From Rhodoferax sp. (GTDB lineage Bacteria; Pseudomonadota; Gammaproteobacteria; Burkholderiales; Burkholderiaceae_C), in the NCBI GenBank assembly GCA_031291305.1, contig JARLJH010000015.1, positions 1 to 64,000 of the forward strand: 64,000 nucleotides of DNA. Direction: 5' to 3'. The position numbers and the translations under genes were made by a program. Below, piece by piece: positions 1 through 9,392 of the stretch. The notes under the pieces are model-generated. The model ran no database searches and was not told the DNA's origin. It was given only the letters and a program-made list of their open reading frames with translations. The first letter of the stretch is position 1. Each line of letters starts with the position of its first letter.

Positions 1-2916
1 GAGTGTGAACGCGGTGCCCGAGGTGACTTCCACGTTTGCCGTATCTGTCAGGGTGTAGGTCGCACCGCCCTCGGCGGTGAAGGTCAGCTTGTTGGCAACA
101 ATATCGTTGGCTGCGCCATTGAGTTTGAGGAAGCCGGTGCCAGTGACAACCAGCGAGCCAGTGCTGGCATCGTAGGTCGAACTGGTGATCGCGGGCACAG
201 CTACGTTGCTGACGGTGACAGCGTTTGTAGCATCCGCCGCCGTTGTGGTGATACTGCCATCCCAATTCGTTGCGCCCGCTAAATTAAAGGCACTACCGCC
301 GCTCGAATTGGTGCCCGCCTTGTTCAAGATTTGGTTCAGGGCCGCTTGGTCGGCGGCATTCAACGTGACCGAGAATGCGGTTGCGCTGGAGGCTGTGACG
401 TCGCCCGATGTCAATGTATAGGTCGAACCACCTTCGCCAGCCAAGGTTAGCTTGTTGACGGCAATGGTGTTGCCTGTGTTCATGTTTGTTCCGGTCACTG
501 CCAATACGCCGGAAGTGGCATCGTAGGTTGCCGACGAGATGGTGGGTGAATCGACGGTGACCGTAAAGGTTCTTGTGGCGGTGGAGGTGCCATCACTGAC
601 TTGTACCGTGAATGTGTCGGTGCCCGCAAAACCAGTGGTCGGTGTGTAGGTAATGGTGCCGCCAGGAGTGATGTCGGTGCTACCTGACGCCTTGGTTGCG
701 CCGCTGAAACTCAATGTGCCGTGAGTGGGTGCAACACTTGGCGTCCAAGTTTCAGTTTGCGCGGAATCACTGTCGCTGACATGTAAGTTAGGGATCAGAT
801 CAATCGCGCCGGAATCATGGACAACTGTTAGACTGGTACTGCCACCAATAAAGGTGGGAGCAATATTAACGGCACCTACGGTGAAGTCTTGAACGTAAAG
901 AATGCCAGAACCACTAGAGTCGGAAGTATTGTCAATTCCCCCGATAACACCACCGGTTCCATCCGCAACCAGCGGAACTTCACCGCCGTAAAGGTATGAC
1001 AGTGGATTTGTGGAAATGTGGTCGCCACTTCCCAACGTTAGAGGATGGGTAACAGCGGTAGAAAGTGTCGTGGTGTTAACGTAGAAACCAAGGTCGGCCG
1101 CACCATAGGTTGGAATATCGACAAAAACATTGCCGGAAGTCAATTGGACCGCCCAGCCCCCCCCTGGTGCGCTGTATGTCGTGCTATAGCGCAGCAATGC
1201 AATCTCGGACCCTACTTTCGCACCCGCTGCTGAAAAGAGTTGCCCATCTATGTTGAAGCCCTGGTTATAGCCATATTGAGTGTTCCATCCTGCATAGGGA
1301 ACGGATTCCATCAGGAGAAATCCCCCAGTAGACAAGCCAACAGGAATTGTTGTGCCACCCTGCACACTCGCCAAACTACCCGACGACAGTTTCGTTCCAG
1401 AACTGCTGACGATCTCATACACGTTATGGTCAAAAACGGTGTTCGTGGCATTCCCGATGACCATCACGTTGCCTAACCCGTCAACAACTTCTGATCCAAA
1501 GGAGACGGAGTAATTAGATCCGTTTAATACCCCTGAGGCCGAGTATCCTGTGACTTGCGGGAGGCTAGGAATACTATTGCTCGATACCAATGTGCCGGTT
1601 GCCGAATAGAGACTTATCTTGCTACCTGCGGTCGCAAACCCACCGTTGGCAAGGCTGAACAGACCACCACCTGTAATGCCTGTGTTATTTACTGTCTTGG
1701 TCCCGCTGTTGTCGAATATCTCAATAGAACTGCCATTTAGTTCAACAACGAATCCGCCACCGGTCAGACTGACTATTTGGGCACTTGTTGCACCCGCAAC
1801 GTCTATTGTCTTGTGGGTAACCACCCCGCTAGGGGTGACTACCGCAAACTGTATGGGGCCATTTAATGATTTCGTTGAATTTGTGTAAGAGGGCATGGAA
1901 GAATATGGGTGCGATACGGTCACGTTCGTCCCCGCATACATGACCACCGTATTGCCGTTTGAAAGATAGGCGTTGCCTAACACGGTGCTTCCAGGATTTC
2001 CGCCGCTCGCGCTCGCAGTTTGTACGGTCACCTTGGGTTGTGCCGTAAAGTTTGCCACCGAGGCAGCCAATAAACCGTCGAAATCACTCGACGTTGTCGA
2101 CGAAAGAACAGGGTCGACAACAATAGCTCCGGTGGACACCTCCAGTATCCAGTTGCCGCCATGGGCAGCGGAACCCGTTGAATCGTTGGATGCAGCAATA
2201 TCCGCCCCGGTAGCCTGGGCTAACGCGGAGACAAAGGCATCGCCATCAGCGCCTTTCGCCACATCACAACCGTATAACAATAGGTCTCCACCTGGCTTCA
2301 GGGCATGTCCGAGCTCAGCCAGTTCGGCTTGCACAACCGGCGTTGACAAGCTCGCGCTGGTCACGGTGTCTGAACCCAGGTTCAGGGTCGCCTGGCTTCC
2401 ATGGCTAAGTAGGTGAATGGCGTCATAGCCACTGTGGGATTCAGCCCATTTGGCGATTTGAGCCAGACCGCTTTGACTGCCGTCAATTTCTTCAATTTCC
2501 ACCCCTGCACGAATGTCCGCTTCAAGCGTTTTGTATTGCGCCAGAGAGGTTTCGATGAAAACAACTTCTTTCTTGCCATTGTCCAGAGTCGGGTCTCCCG
2601 CACGCACTTGCACCGGGGCTGGGGCAACAGGAATCAGTGTCTTGGCGGCCGCATCTGCCGCAGCATGAGCGGTGCTCGTGTCATGGGCTGTGTCCACCAA
2701 AGTTGTTGCAGCAGCTCCGTCAAACATGAGCCGCGCTTCCAGCGCCAGGGGTCGTGGGCGCGCCCGTTGGATCGTTCGGTGGTTGTTGCCCTTTGCCTTT
2801 TTCGTGTCATCCTGACAACTCTTGCTCGATGACTTGCTACGCCCTCGCACGCACTCGGCCACGGCGACGTAGGTGCGAGTAGCTTCATTCCAGACAATGC
2901 GAAAAATTCTGTTCAT
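1..2916 (-). CDS. Giant ESPR/DUF4347 repeat protein (adhesin-like), N-terminal 972 residues; runs off the window
   Basis: The frame is open from an ATG at 2916 to base 1 with no stop found in the part checked by triplets, so only the N-terminus is present. Residues 1-20 (MNRIFRIVWNEATRTYVAVA) match the extended signal peptide region of type V or large secreted proteins. Residues 57-68 (LALEARLMFDGA) are the LEPR-like motif that precedes DUF4347. Residues from about 115 to 270 contain the DUF4347 signature IHLLSHG and a LLLYGCDVA stretch. A beta-rich segment follows, then a cadherin-like domain (TPTTGFAGTDTFTVQVSDG), then tandem repeats of about 110 residues beginning ISSATYDATSG and ITSSTYDASTG. 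The family is secreted and surface-bound or released. It sits last in a minus-strand run after TolC, adaptor and TIGR03032 genes, which probably serve its export. The C-terminal secretion signal is outside the window. The exact function is unknown. Confidence 0.85.
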   Translation of the reverse strand, partial: MNRIFRIVWNEATRTYVAVAECVRGRSKSSSKSCQDDTKKAKGNNHRTIQRARPRPLALEARLMFDGAAATTLVDTAHDTSTAHAAADAAAKTLIPVAPAPVQVRAGDPTLDNGKKEVVFIETSLAQYKTLEADIRAGVEIEEIDGSQSGLAQIAKWAESHSGYDAIHLLSHGSQATLNLGSDTVTSASLSTPVVQAELAELGHALKPGGDLLLYGCDVAKGADGDAFVSALAQATGADIAASNDSTGSAAHGGNWILEVSTGAIVVDPVLSSTTSSDFDGLLAASVANFTAQPKVTVQTASASGGNPGSTVLGNAYLSNGNTVVMYAGTNVTVSHPYSSMPSYTNSTKSLNGPIQFAVVTPSGVVTHKTIDVAGATSAQIVSLTGGGFVVELNGSSIEIFDNSGTKTVNNTGITGGGLFSLANGGFATAGSKISLYSATGTLVSSNSIPSLPQVTGYSASGVLNGSNYSVSFGSEVVDGLGNVMVIGNATNTVFDHNVYEIVSSSGTKLSSGSLASVQGGTTIPVGLSTGGFLLMESVPYAGWNTQYGYNQGFNIDGQLFSAAGAKVGSEIALLRYSTTYSAPGGGWAVQLTSGNVFVDIPTYGAADLGFYVNTTTLSTAVTHPLTLGSGDHISTNPLSYLYGGEVPLVADGTGGVIGGIDNTSDSSGSGILYVQDFTVGAVNIAPTFIGGSTSLTVVHDSGAIDLIPNLHVSDSDSAQTETWTPSVAPTHGTLSFSGATKASGSTDITPGGTITYTPTTGFAGTDTFTVQVSDGTSTATRTFTVTVDSPTISSATYDATSGVLAVTGTNMNTGNTIAVNKLTLAGEGGSTYTLTSGDVTASSATAFSVTLNAADQAALNQILNKAGTNSSGGSAFNLAGATNWDGSITTTAADATNAVTVSNVAVPAITSSTYDASTGSLVVTGTGFLKLNGAANDIVANKLTFTAEGGATYTLTDTANVEVTSGTAFTL

Positions 2917-2989
2917 GATCAGAGTTCCTTGGCAAGCAAATTCAATAGAAAAAATAATAAAAATAGTGACGCTTAAGCGAATGCTCAGG

Positions 2990-4090
2990 TCATCCTTCCC
3001 CGACAAAGGCACCTTCAATCGGCGTCCAAAAACTATTGACAGGGGTTTCTACGGCGCAGTAGCCGCCACCTTCTTCGTTGGTGTCCTGGATCAATACCTG
3101 CCGAAAGCCCGGAACAAGGTCAAAGTCCAGGACTTCATTGACGGAATCAGGCAGTTCAAGCCAACCTCGAATTTTTCCGGTTTTCTTCTCGATGACGGCA
3201 ATACCGCTTAGAAGTGGTACCTTGCTCTCAAGCAAAGGGATTTCTCGCCGTGTTGAACGAATATTGGACAGCCCAACAAATAGAAAGTCGCCATGGGTGC
3301 GCAATCCGCGGGTGAATCCTGGCAGTCGAGCAACGATATCTGCCTTTCGGCTTGCGATGTCTATTTTTAGAACATCGCCAAATCCCGAGTTGCAGACAAA
3401 AAGTTCTTCGTCAAATAGTCGTGGTGAATGAGGTAGGGTGAGACCCGCAACGGCAATGTCGCCACTGATGACATCCATCAGAACGCCGCTTTTCGTAGAA
3501 AGGTTGCGGTAGCCTCTTGGTGTATCGCAAGGTGCAAAAGCGGTGGCAAAAACGACACGATCATTGTGAAAAGCAAAACCGTTGAGATGACAGCGATCTT
3601 CCGGCATCAATTCTGAAATAAATGAAGGTTGCCACAGCGGTGAAAAACTGTAGGTGCCATTGCAATGCGCAATACATGAGAACTGAGTATTAGCGAATAT
3701 GACAGATTCACCAGATATCTGTATATCGTGCGCACGGCAGTTTCCCGTAAGGTATACCGCGCGCGGCGCAAAAACCGCGTCATAGCGATTGGGGTCCGCC
3801 GGGTAACTTGCCGCCATGTGCGGCGCATTGTTAAAAATTGCGATTGCACGGCGAGAGGTAATGACGAGCCTATTACCAAGGACATTCACGCCGAATGGGT
3901 TGTGAAACGGAATGACCGTTGCACTAAGTTGGCCATGTTCAGCCCCCAAGCAAAATAATCTTAAGGCATCAGTACTGACGACCAATGAAACTTTTAATTG
4001 GTCCAATATATCTACGATATCACCGTAGATCGAAATGACACTTCCCTGTTCATTTGGGAACGGGGATGCAAAACTTGCACTTTTTCCCAT
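2990..4090 (-). CDS. TIGR03032/DUF4915-type beta-propeller-like protein
   Basis: This 366-residue protein has no clear signal peptide. The segment around residues 225-275 (SPRLFDEELFVCNSGFGD, then LPGFTRGLRTHGDFLFVGLS) is the signature of TIGR03032 proteins, whose substrate is not known; the repeated hydrophobic strand pattern suggests a beta-propeller. In other genomes such genes lie beside giant repeat proteins or secretion genes, and here it sits 73 bp upstream of the adhesin start and downstream of the adaptor. Its base composition is visibly richer in AT than the adaptor and TolC genes, which suggests that it and the adhesin arrived together. A role in modifying or handling the adhesin is inference only. 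Confidence 0.7.
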   Translation of the reverse strand: MGKSASFASPFPNEQGSVISIYGDIVDILDQLKVSLVVSTDALRLFCLGAEHGQLSATVIPFHNPFGVNVLGNRLVITSRRAIAIFNNAPHMAASYPADPNRYDAVFAPRAVYLTGNCRAHDIQISGESVIFANTQFSCIAHCNGTYSFSPLWQPSFISELMPEDRCHLNGFAFHNDRVVFATAFAPCDTPRGYRNLSTKSGVLMDVISGDIAVAGLTLPHSPRLFDEELFVCNSGFGDVLKIDIASRKADIVARLPGFTRGLRTHGDFLFVGLSNIRSTRREIPLLESKVPLLSGIAVIEKKTGKIRGWLELPDSVNEVLDFDLVPGFRQVLIQDTNEEGGGYCAVETPVNSFWTPIEGAFVGEG

Positions 4091-4152
4091 ATGAAAATAT
4101 TCCTTTTATCGATGAATGTTTATCCGAAGATGCGGATCAACAAAAAAGAATT

Positions 4153-4212
4153 CATATAAAAACGGTCTCTAGCCCACGTAACACCTGGGTAAGCAGATAT
4201 GAAAATAATAGC
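4153..4212. repeat. Dispersed palindromic repeat, copy A
   Basis: The intergenic copy contains GGTCTCTAGCCC, then a short loop, then CTGGGTAAGCAGATA and a trailing TAATAG. It resembles the other copies of the same element in this window and lies between the adaptor gene and the TIGR03032 gene. Confidence 0.55.
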
Positions 4213-4241
4213 AATCTAAAGGTATCTCGAACCTGTCCATG

Positions 4242-5093
4242 TCACTGCCCGGCCGGGGCCGCGAGGTTGACGCGCCCGCTCATGCCTGCAATCAGTTCTG
4301 GAAATTTGCCGCTGATGGTGGCCACCAGCTTGACCGACTGGCTCACCGGGTCCACCCGGGCGCCGATACGTTGCACCTTGGCCGGGTAGCTTTTGCGGGT
4401 CTCATCGATGCTGACCTGAAAGGCGTAGCCGGGTTTGACCCAGGCGAGCCATTTGCTGGGCACCAGGAATTCGATTTCCAGCACGCTGTCGTCGATGATG
4501 TCCAAAATGGCCTGGCCGGGCTGCACGTATTGCTGCTCGCGCACCTTTTGCTCGGCCACGCGCCCGGAGAACGGCGCGGCAATGCTGCATTTGCTGAGCA
4601 TGGTGCTCATGGCTGCCACTTCTGACTTGTTTTTTGACACCTCCACCTCGGACATCTCTAACTCCACCTTGCCGATGGAGTTGAGCTCGGCCAGGCGTTT
4701 GTTGGCGCTCCACGTGGTGTCGGCGCCGCTGAGCACGGCACGGGCTTTGTTGAGTTGCGCTTGCTGCAACGAGCAATCGAAGCTGACCAGGTTTTGCCCG
4801 GCCTTGAAGGCGCCACCTTCCTGGACAGGCAGGCGACTGATCTTGGCGCCAATCTCGGCGGCCAAGGTGGTATAGCGGTGAGGCGCCAGTTGGGCACGTA
4901 TTTCATGCTGATCCAAGCTAGCTTTCGCGGAGCCCGCAGCCGCAGAGGCAACCGCTGGCACAGTGGCAACAGGGACTTGTCCCAGCACTGCGGCCGGGCC
5001 CTGCTTGGGGTCCGCCGCCATGGCCTGAGAGATACCCAGGGCGAACAGTCCGCAGATCACCGCCGATAAGCGCATGTGCTTTTGCATGATCAA
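4242..5093 (-). CDS. HlyD/RND-type periplasmic adaptor protein
   Basis: This 283-residue protein has a signal peptide ending near AMAADP. It follows the usual adaptor order: a lipoyl-like half (AAEIGAKISRLPVQEGGAFKAG), a short coiled-coil hairpin rich in Ala, Glu and Lys (about residues 110-165), a second lipoyl half (CSIAAPFSGRVAEQKV) and a beta-barrel. It is shorter than most adaptors (about 350 residues) because the hairpin is short. Such proteins bridge an inner membrane transporter and a TolC-like pore. Only three bases separate its ATG from the TolC stop, so the two genes are translated from one mRNA. No cognate ABC or RND transporter is in the window; it may lie beyond the adhesin. Export of the giant adhesin is the likely job, inferred from context. 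Confidence 0.8.
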   Translation of the reverse strand: MIMQKHMRLSAVICGLFALGISQAMAADPKQGPAAVLGQVPVATVPAVASAAAGSAKASLDQHEIRAQLAPHRYTTLAAEIGAKISRLPVQEGGAFKAGQNLVSFDCSLQQAQLNKARAVLSGADTTWSANKRLAELNSIGKVELEMSEVEVSKNKSEVAAMSTMLSKCSIAAPFSGRVAEQKVREQQYVQPGQAILDIIDDSVLEIEFLVPSKWLAWVKPGYAFQVSIDETRKSYPAKVQRIGARVDPVSQSVKLVATISGKFPELIAGMSGRVNLAAPAGQ

Positions 5094-5096
5094 CGT

Positions 5097-6710
5097 TTAC
5101 CAGGACACGAGTTTTTGAGACTGCGGCAAGACAACGCCGGCCGCAGGGGTTGGAGCCAAGATCGACTTAGCGGGCTCAGCCTCACTGATCGGTAACTCCC
5201 CATTTTCCCAGTGCTTGATGGCATTGCCAATAACGGACTGCAGGTCGTGCAGGCTGATATCTTGAATGCTGCCGATCTCAGGCTCCATCCCCAACGTTGC
5301 TTGAAGTCTGCTTGCAGCGGCGTGGGCTTGGGCCAGCGCCTGGTAGCGGCGCAGCAAGCTGAGAATGGCAGCGGTGTTGTTGGCCACCATGTCGAGCTTG
5401 CTGACGGTCTGGGCTTGTTCTCGGTTTGCCATATGCGCATTTATACGATTGTCAATCGACCAAATGGCATCCGAGCGTTCGAATTGCTGCAAGGCATTAC
5501 TGTATTGCAGACGGGCGATGTGCATCTGGGCCAAGATCGCCATTTGGGTGGCGATACGGCGCTGGTCGGCAAGCGCAACACCGGCTTCGGCTAGGCGCTT
5601 TTGCGATGGCGCCGCGAGCAGATTCAACAGGTTGAAGGAGAGCTGCGCCCCCGCCTCGTTCCAGCTGTTGTTGACCATATATTTGTCGCTGTCATGCTTG
5701 AGGGTGTAGTTAAAGCTCAAGCTCGGGAACATGCGCAAAATGGTCTTGTGGGTTTCTTCCCTTGCGATGCGCGTGTTGTAAAACTGTTCACGTAGGTCGG
5801 CGTTGTGCGTAATAGCCACATCTTCCAGATCGGCAACTGGAAGCTCCAGCATGCGCCGGCTCAAGGCTTCAGTTGGTTCGATCACTTGAAGGTCAAGCGC
5901 CAGCGGGGCATTAATCAGGTTGGCCAGTTCGACTTTGGCGGTGGAGAGTTCTTGGTCAATGGTTTCTAGCAGGCGCATGTTTTCCAGCACTTGGCGTTGG
6001 TAGCGCAGGGAATCCAACGGGGAACGCAGCCGTTCATCTTCAGCTTTACGAGCGTCGCCCAAGGCATCAACCGCCAGTGCGATGGAACTCTTGACCTCAG
6101 CACGCAGTTTTTGAGCACTGGCGGTGCGCCAAAAGGCGCTGCGCACATCCTGGATCAGGATGTGCATGGCTTTGCGCCGACGCTCAACTGCAATCAGGGC
6201 ACGATCAGCATTTTGTTTGGCGCCGTAATAGGACAGGCCAAAATCAAGCATGTTCCAAGTCAATCCCAAGTCTGTGGTGGTGTGGCTTTTGTCGCTGGAG
6301 ATAAATGGATGGCCGAGTGAGGGGGCGCCAGTGACGGAGTCTTCCGCACGAGTGATGGCATATTCGCTGCGACTGCTGTATCCAGCAGAGGCCACCAGTT
6401 TGGGCAGCATGTCAAATTTGCTGACATCAAGCTGATTAAAGGCAATGTCTTCTTCCATCATTCGGGTGCGGCGGTCCAGGTTGTACTTGAGGCCACGGGC
6501 AATCGCCTCTTCCAGACTAAGCGCACCTTTGATGGGTTCCACGTCAGTTTGTGACTGACCACGGTCGGTCTGTGCCTGAGCCTGAATGTCTTGTACGGTA
6601 AAAGGACGAGGTTCGACGGTAGCGCACCCTGCCAAGACCAGTGCACTGGCAAAGATGCTTAGTTTGAAAGCTTTTGAGGCGTAGGAGGGCGTTGAAATGT
6701 GTGTGAACAT
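5097..6710 (-). CDS. TolC-family outer membrane efflux/secretion lipoprotein
   Basis: The 537-residue product begins with a lipoprotein signal; the lipobox LAGC places the lipidated Cys near residue 29 (LVLAGCATVEPRP). Two alpha-helical OEP repeats follow, with the typical pattern of long helices (SLEEAIARGLKYNLDRR near residue 65; DALGDARKAEDERLRSPLDSL) and short strands (SFNYTLKHDSDKY). It would form the outer membrane channel for the adaptor encoded three bases downstream. The upstream 460 bp hold no gene, so the operon promoter is probably there. It belongs with the adhesin locus rather than with a drug pump, by gene order; this is inference. Confidence 0.85.
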   Translation of the reverse strand: MFTHISTPSYASKAFKLSIFASALVLAGCATVEPRPFTVQDIQAQAQTDRGQSQTDVEPIKGALSLEEAIARGLKYNLDRRTRMMEEDIAFNQLDVSKFDMLPKLVASAGYSSRSEYAITRAEDSVTGAPSLGHPFISSDKSHTTTDLGLTWNMLDFGLSYYGAKQNADRALIAVERRRKAMHILIQDVRSAFWRTASAQKLRAEVKSSIALAVDALGDARKAEDERLRSPLDSLRYQRQVLENMRLLETIDQELSTAKVELANLINAPLALDLQVIEPTEALSRRMLELPVADLEDVAITHNADLREQFYNTRIAREETHKTILRMFPSLSFNYTLKHDSDKYMVNNSWNEAGAQLSFNLLNLLAAPSQKRLAEAGVALADQRRIATQMAILAQMHIARLQYSNALQQFERSDAIWSIDNRINAHMANREQAQTVSKLDMVANNTAAILSLLRRYQALAQAHAAASRLQATLGMEPEIGSIQDISLHDLQSVIGNAIKHWENGELPISEAEPAKSILAPTPAAGVVLPQSQKLVSW

Positions 6711-7172
6711 AATTTTTTCGGCGTCAGAGAAATATCAAAAGGACGAATTGCCCTATGTCATGTTTTTGGCACATTACGTAACACTTAAATAGAGCTGCGT
6801 GGAATTATGCCGAACTTAGTTGCAGATGGAGTATTTTGGCTGGCCTGGGTAATATTATTTGCGTGCTATTTCATGATCTGACGATGGCCGACCAAGGTAA
6901 GTTGCCAAAATGCCACCGATGGCTTCAGGCTGAATTTGACTGTGCAACCTGATAGAAGCCCGTTGTGAATGGCTCCTATGGGTCTTGTCCTGGCACTCAA
7001 GGCGATGAAATTTTCGCTACATTGCTGCCAATTCCTGGGTATTGCCGAACGACAGCTATAGAGCGGGCAGATCAGAAAGTTGTGTGACAGCAATCAGCCT
7101 TCAGGAGTCAGTCAATTTTCTCCAACGCAGGCATTCAAATAATGGCCGCATTCACGTGAATGTGTATTGGGT
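6711..7172. other. Intergenic, AT-rich, no supported gene
   Basis: This stretch lies upstream of the tolC-like gene and downstream of the unknown gene at 7173-8033. Several short frames are open, but none has a good start, ribosome site or recognisable product. Part of it presumably holds the promoter of the secretion operon; no clear -35/-10 pair was identified. Confidence 0.4.
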
Positions 7173-8033
7173 TCATAAGCCATGTCTTCGTGAACAAGAT
7201 GAAATTACCCCAACACTCACCGATAGCAACAACAGAGCGTCATCTCGACTGAAGATTTCGAACTGTCCACCGTCACCGGCATGGTGGGCAAGGTGTGTGT
7301 AATGCCTAGCTGACTCTTCAATAAGAAGTTCTCGTTGGAGTTTGGTCATTGATGTCTTCTTTGAGGGAAAAAGCGCGACAGCTTCCTTAACCGCGATTTC
7401 TTCATCGCAGGCAGTTCTCGCACTATCAATTGCAAGTCGGCAATTCGAGACAGCAAACTCGTACTGACCATCCAATAGCGCTTTGTGTGCTTTTTTGATC
7501 AGGCTGACGGCAGGCGCTAGCGCACTGTCAGGCTCGCATCTTGGAAGTGAGATTGCCACAGTTAAGTATTCGTCGCCACCAAGATCACGGAGAACCTTTG
7601 CCCAGGTTAATGAGTTGATGTCATGTGACTTTGATTCATTCTGTAACAAAGGACCATGATCACCATATGCCATAGCGGACACAGTAAGCTGAAAGCGAAG
7701 CCCAAGGCCATTTCGTAATTTTTCAAGGGCAAATAACTGACCATCAGTCAACGTCAAAAGAAACTGGTTCGATTCAGTCTGGCTCCATGCCTTGGTCGTG
7801 AATTGCCAAGCAATTTCAGTCTGTGCAAGCCCAAGAAAATGTACTGACCCACTACCGTCACTTGCAACTTCTACCTTCACACGAATATCTCGAACTGTGA
7901 CGGGTTCTTTTTGGTTGTAAATAACCGAAAAACTCAGGCCGAAATAAATCTGCGCTATTCCGACACCGCCTCGTCCAGAAATGGAACCAACCGTAATATC
8001 AGCAAGGCTATATGAGTTATATTGAAATGACAT
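7173..8033 (-). CDS. Unknown protein: beta-rich N-terminus, HEPN-like helical C-terminus
   Basis: I do not recognise this 286-residue protein. Residues 1-175 alternate short hydrophobic strands (GGVGIAQIYFGLSFSVIY, VTVRDIRVKVEVASDG) and look like a beta-sandwich. Residues from about 180 are helical, with LIKKAHKALLDGQYEFAVSN and a later ALLLLSVSVGVISS. The helical part recalls the spacing of HEPN-like or other small helical-bundle domains, but the RxxxxH RNase motif is not evident. The gene is clearly more AT-rich than its neighbours and stands alone between two gene-free gaps, which suggests horizontal acquisition. There is no signal peptide, so it is probably cytoplasmic. Function is not assigned. 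Confidence 0.6.
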   Translation of the reverse strand: MSFQYNSYSLADITVGSISGRGGVGIAQIYFGLSFSVIYNQKEPVTVRDIRVKVEVASDGSGSVHFLGLAQTEIAWQFTTKAWSQTESNQFLLTLTDGQLFALEKLRNGLGLRFQLTVSAMAYGDHGPLLQNESKSHDINSLTWAKVLRDLGGDEYLTVAISLPRCEPDSALAPAVSLIKKAHKALLDGQYEFAVSNCRLAIDSARTACDEEIAVKEAVALFPSKKTSMTKLQRELLIEESARHYTHLAHHAGDGGQFEIFSRDDALLLLSVSVGVISSCSRRHGL

Positions 8034-8596
8034 TTAGATGACCTCGACTGAAACGACGGAAAAGTCTGTAAAAAGGTGGGCTAGAAACTATTGAATTTCT
8101 ATCTGTGTGCCATAGCTCCAAGATTGGAATGACAAGCGATTGAGCTAATGTACCAATTCACGGTAGCCTTGAATGCATTTCTTCAAAGGGGCTGATGAAC
8201 GGCCCCGAAGGCCACACAATATCTGCAGCTAACCAGTTCTACAGCGTTGCAGCTTGATCACAAGGCCAACCGAGCAACTCTTCTCGAACAGACCTCTCTA
8301 TCGCAGCCAGTCAGAGTCACATAACTGGCCACCACAGTCTTCTTAGATTTTTGCTCCTTGCCGAGATTGATACCTGCAGATGTCAAGGTCGGCTTTGAAG
8401 GCAATTGATTTGCCTTTGCACTGTCTGCAAGCAGCCTCAACGAGTCATTCACGTCCTAACCCCTGCGACTCCTTTGCCTGCCAAGCAGTTGCTCGCATCA
8501 CGCATCGGTCCACGCTGCATAACCCATTTTTTACTATCATATAGAGAGCTATAAGTCAATGCACAATAAGGGCTAAAAGGGTAAAACATATATGAG
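8034..8596. other. Intergenic, AT-rich, weak short frame only
   Basis: A 64-codon minus frame at 8258-8452 (MNDSLRLLADSAKANQ...) is open, but it has no recognisable family and no convincing ribosome site, so it is not called as a gene. The right end, from about 8532, carries a copy of the dispersed repeat. Confidence 0.35.
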
Positions 8597-8600
8597 CTAT
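8532..8600. repeat. Dispersed palindromic repeat, copy B
   Basis: On the minus strand it reads CTTTTAGCCCTTATTGTG followed by an AGCTCTC arm; on the plus strand it reads AATAAGGGCTAAAAGG. It ends just past the aroD stop and may form part of the aroD 3' end. Confidence 0.45.
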
Positions 8601-9379
8601 TGCCCGGTCATAGAATTTTTCACAATCCGCAGCACGGTATTCAGGTCTTCAATCGGTACCTGACCTGGGGCGGAACTGGCGGCCCCCACGGCAAAACTCA
8701 GAGCCGAACCAAACACGCCGCCGATCATGCGGGTGATCGCACCCAACGGCCCCATGGACATGCTGATCAGCGGAATGCGCAGTTTTTTGCTGGCTTCGCG
8801 GGTGGCAGTGAGCAGTGTCAGCACGTCGTCCATATCGCGCGGCATGACGGCCACCTTGGCCACATCGGCGCCCAACTGGTCGGCCAGCAGGAACTTGCCC
8901 AGCAGTGCCTCCAGCCCTGGCGTGAAGGAGAAATTGTGAAACGACAGCACCAGCTTGATGCCATTGGCTTTGGCCGCCTCGCGCACCTGCGCGATGTTGG
9001 CGCCGTCGTTGGCCATTTCATAGTCGATCAGGTCAATGCTTTTGCTCTCGCACACCGCCTTGTACATGGCAATCACCTGGGCTTCAGTCAGCGCAATCTT
9101 TTCGCCACCCTCCATGGTGGAGCGGCGGGTGAACAGCAGGGGGATGTTGCCTGCTTCATTTTTAATAGCTATTGCCGCAGCAATGACGGCGGCTGAGTCG
9201 GCTATTTGCTCAAAAAAATCGACCCGCCACTCCAGCACGTCGGGCTTTTTGGGCAGCACGATGGCCAGCTCAGTCAGGATCTTGTCCAGCGTGCGCCCGA
9301 CCAGCGGAGTGCAGATCAACGGAAATTTGCCGCCCGCAATGGCTTGTCCGTTTAGTTCAATGGGTTTGGATGTTTGCAT
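8597..9379 (-). CDS. aroD: Type I 3-dehydroquinate dehydratase
   Basis: The 260-residue product converts 3-dehydroquinate to 3-dehydroshikimate through a Schiff base. Visible family signatures are PLICTPLVGRT at the N-terminus, DVLEWRVDFFE (the EWR substrate site, about residues 51-61), KLVLSFHNFSFTPG (catalytic His), GADVAKVAVMP (Schiff-base Lys) and PLISMSMGPLGAITRM. The ATG at 9379 follows a GGAG and begins a product of normal length; a frame open further upstream has no family similarity. A strong terminator ends only 13 bp before this start. The location beside a catabolic-looking operon raises the possibility of quinate or shikimate breakdown rather than aromatic synthesis; that is inference. 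Codons around 9152-9205 resemble the dispersed repeat. Confidence 0.92.
   Translation of the reverse strand: MQTSKPIELNGQAIAGGKFPLICTPLVGRTLDKILTELAIVLPKKPDVLEWRVDFFEQIADSAAVIAAAIAIKNEAGNIPLLFTRRSTMEGGEKIALTEAQVIAMYKAVCESKSIDLIDYEMANDGANIAQVREAAKANGIKLVLSFHNFSFTPGLEALLGKFLLADQLGADVAKVAVMPRDMDDVLTLLTATREASKKLRIPLISMSMGPLGAITRMIGGVFGSALSFAVGAASSAPGQVPIEDLNTVLRIVKNSMTGQ
9152..9205. repeat. Dispersed repeat-like segment inside aroD
   Basis: TTTTTAATAGCTATTGCCGC and a following GTCGGCTATTTGCTC resemble the arms of the dispersed repeat, kept in frame within a poorly conserved helix (AAVIAAAIAIKNEAG). The assignment is weak because the GGGCTAG core is missing. Confidence 0.3.
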
Positions 9380-9392
9380 GTCTCGCTCCGTC

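Noticed and set aside
8258-8452. A 64-codon minus frame in the AT-rich gap
   Set aside because: It has no ribosome site, no family and no neighbour to support it.
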